Below are positions 58,431 to 64,000 of a stretch of 64,000 bases of DNA, piece by piece. How positions within the stretch are numbered: the first letter of the stretch is position 1; every line of letters begins with the position of its first letter. The notes beneath the pieces are model-generated. The model had not been told where the DNA came from. It did not search any database and worked only from the letters and a program-made list of their open reading frames with translations. This stretch comes from Amorphophallus konjac (lineage: Eukaryota > Streptophyta > Magnoliopsida > Alismatales > Araceae): positions 1 to 64,000 of the forward strand of contig JAHNEJ010000232.1 of assembly GCA_022559845.1 (NCBI GenBank). Direction: 5' to 3'. The position numbers and the translations under genes were made by a program.

Positions 58431-59325
58431 CAACAGCAACAGCAACCACAACAACAACAGCAGGCTCAGCAGGCCCCACAACAACAGCCCGACATGGGCA
58501 TAATCCAGAATCCATTACCGGAGCACCAACAGCCCAATCATCAGGTTAACCCCATCTCCTCCTTCCCGGAAGTCGGGAGAGAGCAGGTGTGGCACCAGGA
58601 AAAGTACCTCCATTCTTTCTACCTCCAACCCTATCGTCATGCAACCCCCTCACCTTGCCCGGGTAGCACCTCTCTCTCATCAACCCGCATCAGTATCACC
58701 ATCACCATTTCCACTACCATTACGCCCTCTCATCCGCACCCCGACCTCCTATCAACCGACACTCTCCACTACGCCTTCACACCCTCTCATCTTCTCTCAC
58801 TCCCCCACTTTACCATCCACCTCTACCACATTTACCCCTACGCCTTCTAAACCCCTTATCATCCGTCAACCATACATAACCCCGTCTTTCTCCACCGTAT
58901 CACCACTAATGCCTTCAAAACCACTCATTAACCATCACCCACCTCAAAATCATTGCCCACTTCAAGCCCTACCCACTCCTACTTCGTCTCCACCGCCACC
59001 TTCTAGACCCCTTATCCTTCATAATCCGCGCAATATCCCATCTACCTCCACCATGCCGCCACCTAACAAACCCCTCATCAGAATCCCTGCTCCCGTCATC
59101 ACCCCTGCTTCATCAACCATTCCTCCACTACTACCCCTCAAACCCCTGTTAAAACTCACTGCTACCCCCACAGAGGTACAAAAGCCGCAGACAATGGTGC
59201 TCCGGAGTGGAAGGATTTTCCACAGGGTTTTCCCCCACAACAGTTAGAATCCCGAGCAATCTCAGCCAGAGAAGGATGATGCAGAACAACCAGAAAGAGC
59301 TATCCCTAGAACACAGTATGATCTA
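58431..59325 (+). pseudogene. Proline/serine-rich linker between Gag and protease
   Basis: Low-complexity coding sequence. The frame at 58639-59247 carries repeated (R/K)PLI motifs (SKPLIIRQP, SKPLINHHP, SRPLILHNP, NKPLIRIPA). Near its end is MVLRSGRIFHRV, which echoes the MFLRSGKTVS start of gag; LRSGK-type motifs are common before the protease in this group. A stop at about 59245 separates it from the protease piece. The linker has no predicted fold. Confidence 0.5.
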
Positions 59326-60950
59326 TTGAAACACTTGGACAAGACACCTGCCCGGATCTCCATCCTAGAGCTACTTCAAAGATCCACATCCCACCAGGCG
59401 GCCTTGATGGAATATCTTCAAAAGGTCATGGTTAATGAAGACCTCCCCGTGGAGAAGATTTCGACCGTCCTGACCCCAACAGACACACAACCAGCCATCA
59501 TGTTTCACAACTACGAGCTCGCTCCCAAGGAAGCTCGGAAATATGCATTGTGCATTTCAATAAAAATTAATGGGGTATCCATAAACCCGTGTCTTGTGGA
59601 CATGGGTGCATCCATAAATGTGATCTCCATGAGCACTCTTCAGTTGTGTGGGGTCAACGAGGAACAAATAAGACCTTCCTCGATCACGGTCACGGCTTAT
59701 GACAATAGAAAAAACCGCCGCATGGGATGATTATTCTGAAGGCAGAACTAGGCCCCATGTCAATTCCCACGGAATTCCATGTCCTCGACATGGACCCCAC
59801 ATTCAAGGCTATACTGGGTCGCCCTTACATCGAAGCCATGGACGCTGTGCCTTCCACCAACCATCAGTGCCTGAAGTTTCCTTATAATGGGAGAATTATT
59901 AAAGTGGTCAGTACACCTGTCCTTCACACAGTGGATGCTATCAACACCTCTCTGCCTTCTGTTTGGCCGTCTCATCGGCCCATATTGTCACTGCTGGACG
60001 TACGTGATCCATCTCATGTTCCACTAGCACCAAAGGAGCCGGTCAGGGCAACCACAACATCATGTCTCCCGTTTCACTCCAAAGGTTGGGAGATTATGAG
60101 GAACATCGGCTATCAACAAGGAAAAGGTCTGGGCGCACAGTTACAGGGTATGCTCAAACCGCCAAAGGAAATTAGGCTGAACCGCAGGTTTGGCCTAGGC
60201 TTCAAAGGATCGTTCAAGGCAGATTGGAAGCCCCTCACGTGGACTCTATCAAACCACTTCAACAGAGGGCCCGTTGTTCAGATGGGGGATCACCCACGAG
60301 AAGCATATGGGGGATCACATGCTATATATTTGGCTGAAAAATGTCCGAGGATCACCAAAAGAGGCAAGATCAAAGATCCGGAATGCGAATGGGACAAATG
60401 GTTCGACATACGGGACATTTCCGTTGCACTGGAAAGGATGTTCTCGTCTCCACAGCTTGAAGGACCACCATTGATCTCCGAAATATCAGAGAATATTACC
60501 ACTCTTGCCAAGGTTCCAAACTATCCTCGTCCTCGCCAGAAGGACTCTGTCATCGATGGATCTTCATCCGTCCTCAACATTTCCGTCGACGGCTCATTAG
60601 CCGCCATCCTCTCCATCCACTCGTCTCAGCCTTTGCTGATATCTTCTTCCTGGGCCAGACAATTGTCTGATGATCTTCCCAGGTCCCCTTCTTTGCTTAC
60701 ATACCTACGCGGGCTTTTCAACCCGCGCCAGGTCTTCAACCATGATCTGCTCTATGAGCCTCACAATCCTCTAGCCATAACCACTTTCCTCTCTCCTCCA
60801 ATCTCTTTTCACTGCTTTGTCATTAAAAATGAAAACGAAAAAAAAACGTCAATTTTCAAACTCCCCAACAACACATCTTCGTTGAGGAAACCTTCTACAT
60901 CTCCCACGGGTGCGTACCGCCTTGCGGACCACCCGTCCAAGGTCCGATGA
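59326..60950 (+). pseudogene. Tat aspartic protease and G-patch region
   Basis: 59326-59730 holds the protease active-site region CLVDMGASINVISM, with DMG in place of the D-T/S-G that pepsin-like proteases need. After a frameshift at about 59725 the reading continues in 59727-60950 with ILGRPYIEAM, the protease C-terminal motif. It then has a G-patch at residues about 119-162 (KGWEIMRNIGYQQGKGLGAQ), a glycine-rich RNA-binding motif seen in some retroelement proteases. The stop overlaps the next start as ATGA at 60947-60950. Confidence 0.8.
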
Positions 60951-63900
60951 GCGACCTTTTCTACCCCTCCTCTGAGGGGTCTTCTCCTGTACATTCTACA
61001 CCATCCTCTTCGTCTTCCTCTTCTTCTGTAAATATTGTCAGTCAATCTAGGAATGATAGGCTAAGGGTAGTACCTAGAAATAAATCCAAGGGTAGGCAGA
61101 TCCCTCGTCGATTCCTTCTGGATTTGGCCGCCAGGTGTCAGGCCCTTCTTGCCATCCCCCAGTTGTTAGAAAATCCCATCCAGCTACCCGAAATAGAATG
61201 CGAGGGCGACTGTGCATCTGATGAAGGGTATGGAGTCTACGAGATCACGGATGAAGAATGCCCCACTGAAGATGAGGGTGAAGAATATGAGGATGCGGCG
61301 GGCGCATACGCTAGTGAAATGAGGAGATTCGACGAGCCGTCAACCGCCGTAGAAGAATCCACCAAAGAAGTCAACTTGGGAACTGAGGAAGACCCTAGGA
61401 TAAGTGACAACCTACCACCCTCTGAAGAAGAGGCATTAATTGAGGTTCTCAAGGAATATAAGGACACGTTTGCATGGAGCTACGAGGATATGCCGGGTCT
61501 GGATTCAACCTTGGTCGAACACCGTTTAACCCTAAAACCAGGGTCCATCTCGGTAAAACAAAGGTTAAGGCGTTTCCACCCTCAGATGGCTTTGAAAATG
61601 AAAGAAGAGGTCGATAAGCTCCACAAAGCCAGGTTCATTAGAGTCGTTCTTTATCCTCAATGGGTGGCGAACATTGTCCCGGTCATGAAGAAAGATGGGA
61701 AAGTCAGGATTTGCATCGACTTCCGGGACCTTAACCGCGCGTGTCCAAAGGATGATTTTCCCTTACCTCACATTGATGTGCTGATTGATAACACGGCAGG
61801 CTACGAAACTCTCTCTTTCATGGATGGATTGTCAGGATACAATCAAATTCGTTTGGCAGAAGAGGATCAGGAAAAGACGTCATTCACTACCCCTTGGGGA
61901 ACATATTGTTACGTGGTCATGCCGTTCGGATTAAAGAATGCCGGAGCTACTTACCAAAGAGCGATGATGGCCATATTTCATGACATGATGCACATATATC
62001 TGGAAGTGTATGTGGATGACTTATTGGTAAAATCAAGGACCAGGATGGAACATCCAGAAGTTTTGGCTAAGGTCTTACAAAGGTCAAGGGAGTTCCAACT
62101 GAAAATGAACCCGAAGAAGTGTGTGTTTGGTGTGTCGTCAGGTAAATTGCTGGGGTTCATTGTGAGCAAAAGAGGGATTGAGATAGATCCTGACAAAGCC
62201 AAGGCTATCAGGGATATGCCGCCTCCCAAGAATTTGAGGGAAGTCCGAAGTTTAATCGGGAGGTTGCTGTTTATTCGTCGGTTTGTGTCCCAACATTCAC
62301 AAAGGTGTAGACCTCTCTACGAGTAGACCAAGCCAGGAGTAGAATTCCACTGGAATTCTAAATGTCAGAAAGCTTTTGAAGGGTTAAAGGAATATCTGGC
62401 TAGTCCACCCGTTCTCATTCCACCCAAACCGGAAAAACCTCTGATCCTTTACGTCTCAGTCTTAGATGACTCCGTAGGAGCCGTCCTCGCACAAGCTGAT
62501 GAAGAAGGCAAGGAACGGGCAACCTATTACTTGTCCAAACTTCTCAATCCCTGTGAGCAGAAGTACACCGGCATGGAGAAAACCTGTGCTGCCCTCGTTT
62601 GGGTAGTGCAAAAATTGAAGCACTACTTCTTGGCTCACGAGGTCCACTTGATTGCTCGAATGAATCCTATCAAATTCCTTCTGGAGAAATCTGTCCTTAC
62701 GGATAGATTAGCACGCTGGCAAAGTTTTCTCTCTCAGTTTGACATCGTCTACGTCCAGCAAAAGGCGATTAAAGGCTATGCCATAGCCGAGCATCTCGCT
62801 CACCATCCTCTTCCCAAGTTCGATCCCGTCCAATCAGAGTTTCCAGATGAGGAACTAATGTCCATCAACCAATCAAATGAGCCAATGTGGACGCTATATT
62901 TTGATGGAGTTCTGAATTCTCAAGGGAGAGGAATCGGCATCGCCCTCCTGTCGCCTGAAGGCCTCACATTCCCATTGGCATACCAACTCAAATTACCAGT
63001 CACCAATAATATAGCTGAATATGAAGCCCTTCTAGCTGGCCTAGAACTCGCTCATTCTTTTCGTATCACTGAGTTACGAGTCGTAGGTGATAGTCAACTC
63101 ATCCTTCGCTAGGTGCTCACTAAATATCGCACTCGCGATCCCAAACTCAAGCCATACCAAGAACTCACTGCTGCCTTTGCCAAACTATTCACCAAACTGA
63201 TCTTTGTTCATGTCCCTCGTCATCAGAATATTCTCGCCGATGCCCTCGCCTCATTGGCATCATCCTTAAGGTTCCCTCTAGGAAGATGGTTTAAATCCGT
63301 TTCCATCTACAAACTTCACGCCCCTGCAATCGATGATGCTTCCTACGTAAATATCAAAGACAGGATAGCAAGGAAGATCCTGCAAGAAGATATCCTTGAG
63401 AAGAGGGAAATCATGTTGGCAGAGGCCGAAGAAGAACTGGCTGATGAAGAGAAACCATGGTTCTATGAAATTGTCAAATACTGCCAAGATCAGTCTTATC
63501 CTGAAGGGGCCACCACAGAGGACAAGAAAGCCATAAGAAGGGTGGCTCAGAAATATACTTTGGTTGGAGGTCTACTCTATAGGAGGAGCCTTACTGGTAT
63601 TCTGTTAAGATGTCTTGGTGACGATGAGGTTTGGAAATGTGTAGAAGAGACGCACTCGGGTGTGTGCGGTGGCCACGTGAATAGTCAGATGCTCGCCAAA
63701 AAGATCATTCGGCAAGGTTTTTACTGGCCCACTATGGAAGAGGATTATGTTGTCTATGTCCGTAGGTGTGTCAAGTGTCAACTTCACGCCGATAAAATCC
63801 ATTCACCATCTTCCTCACTTCACCCAATATCCTCCCCGTGGCCTTTCTCCATGTGGACATTCGACATCATTGGTCCCCTAGGTGATCCCAATTCCCTCAC

Positions 63901-63999
63901 CAAGCAGAAATCTTTCATCCTTACTGCGACGGAATACTTCACCAAATGGGCCGAAGCTGAAGCTTACGCGGAAATCAAGGCGTCAACAGTCTGCAAGTT
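60947..63999 (+). pseudogene. Tat pol: RT, two RNase H domains, integrase start
   Basis: A single frame from MSDLFYPSSEG to the window end, with TAG stops at 62324-62326 and 63110-63112. RT lies at residues about 190-400, with FMDGLSGYNQI (catalytic Asp 293) and YVDDLLVKS (355-358), so its active-site residues look intact. RNase H 1 (about 62390-62800) is weakly conserved. The second RNase H (about 62880-63250) has WTLYFDG, NNIAEYEALLAGLELA, LRVVGDSQLI and VPRHQNILADALASLAS, so all four acidic positions are visible. The integrase HHCC region (HSGVCGGHVN, CVKCQ) is at about 63650-63790. The core begins MWTFDIIGPLG and is cut at 64000. Confidence 0.9.
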
Positions 64000-64000
64000 C

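Larger units (their letters stand above)
53887..64000 (+). mobile_element. Tat-clade Ty3/gypsy element, 5' LTR to integrase (cut by window end)
   Basis: Plus-strand element with 5' LTR from 53887 (TGTAGACACGCC), gag, protease, G-patch, RT, RNase H, a second RNase H and integrase up to the end of the window. The second RNase H domain after the first is the defining feature of the Tat clade. It is inserted in the gag of A2. TGCCC (53882-53886) would be one copy of its target duplication. Several stops and frameshifts make it non-functional. Confidence 0.88.

Overview
The window reads as heterochromatic nuclear DNA from a plant, most likely an angiosperm with a large genome. I found no host gene, tRNA, rRNA or CRISPR array. 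Almost every stretch can be assigned to LTR retrotransposons of three plant clades: Ty3/gypsy Tekay-type chromovirus, Ty3/gypsy Tat clade, and Ty1/copia. Many are nested in one another, and most coding regions are broken by stops and frameshifts. The species cannot be named from the sequence.

Layout. 1-1411 is a decayed Ty1/copia 3' end (minus strand). It is joined abruptly, inside integrase, to a Tekay-type polyprotein (1412-4842, minus) whose 3.2 kb 5' LTR is 5078-8319. That element sits inside an older plus-strand element, A1: chromodomain tail 8320-8739 and 3' LTR 8740-11128. A1 in turn sits inside a long Tekay-like LTR (11129-14760) filled with tandem repeats. From 14761 to about 31.9 kb lies the 3' part of a plus-strand Tat-clade element. 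It holds short hairpins, a 49-bp tandem repeat, an intron-containing antisense gene with a plant mobile domain (PMD), a polypurine tract and a 3' LTR. This element was interrupted by a complete 7,740-bp element, A (21019-28758, minus, 5-bp target duplication CCTCC). A second complete non-autonomous element, B, lies at 34103-40228 (minus, target duplication TAATA). Plus-strand gag remains occupy 42.6-46.08 kb and are cut by a minus-strand Tekay-like 3' LTR (46083-49247) with its internal stub. That stub is cut by A2 (LTR 50509-52697 plus gag, plus strand), and A2 is cut by another Tat element (53887 to the window end, plus). The last element carries gag, protease, G-patch, RT, two RNase H domains and the start of integrase.

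The most unusual part is a set of non-autonomous Ty3/gypsy elements (A, A1, A2, B). The complete ones have no protease, RT, RNase H or integrase core, yet they keep a gag-like N-terminal ORF and an integrase-tail/chromodomain ORF. Both families share extended TGATG...CATCA LTR ends and an initiator-Met-type primer binding site. A second striking feature is arrays of regularly spaced palindromes just upstream of the TATA box in the LTRs of two unrelated Tat elements.

Many in-frame stops (TAG, TAA, TGA) fit C-to-T decay of methylated elements. Only the element A ORFs and the 376-codon ORF at 42644 remain long and open. Nothing here shows that any element is currently active. All family assignments are by eye from protein motifs and LTR signatures, without database searches.
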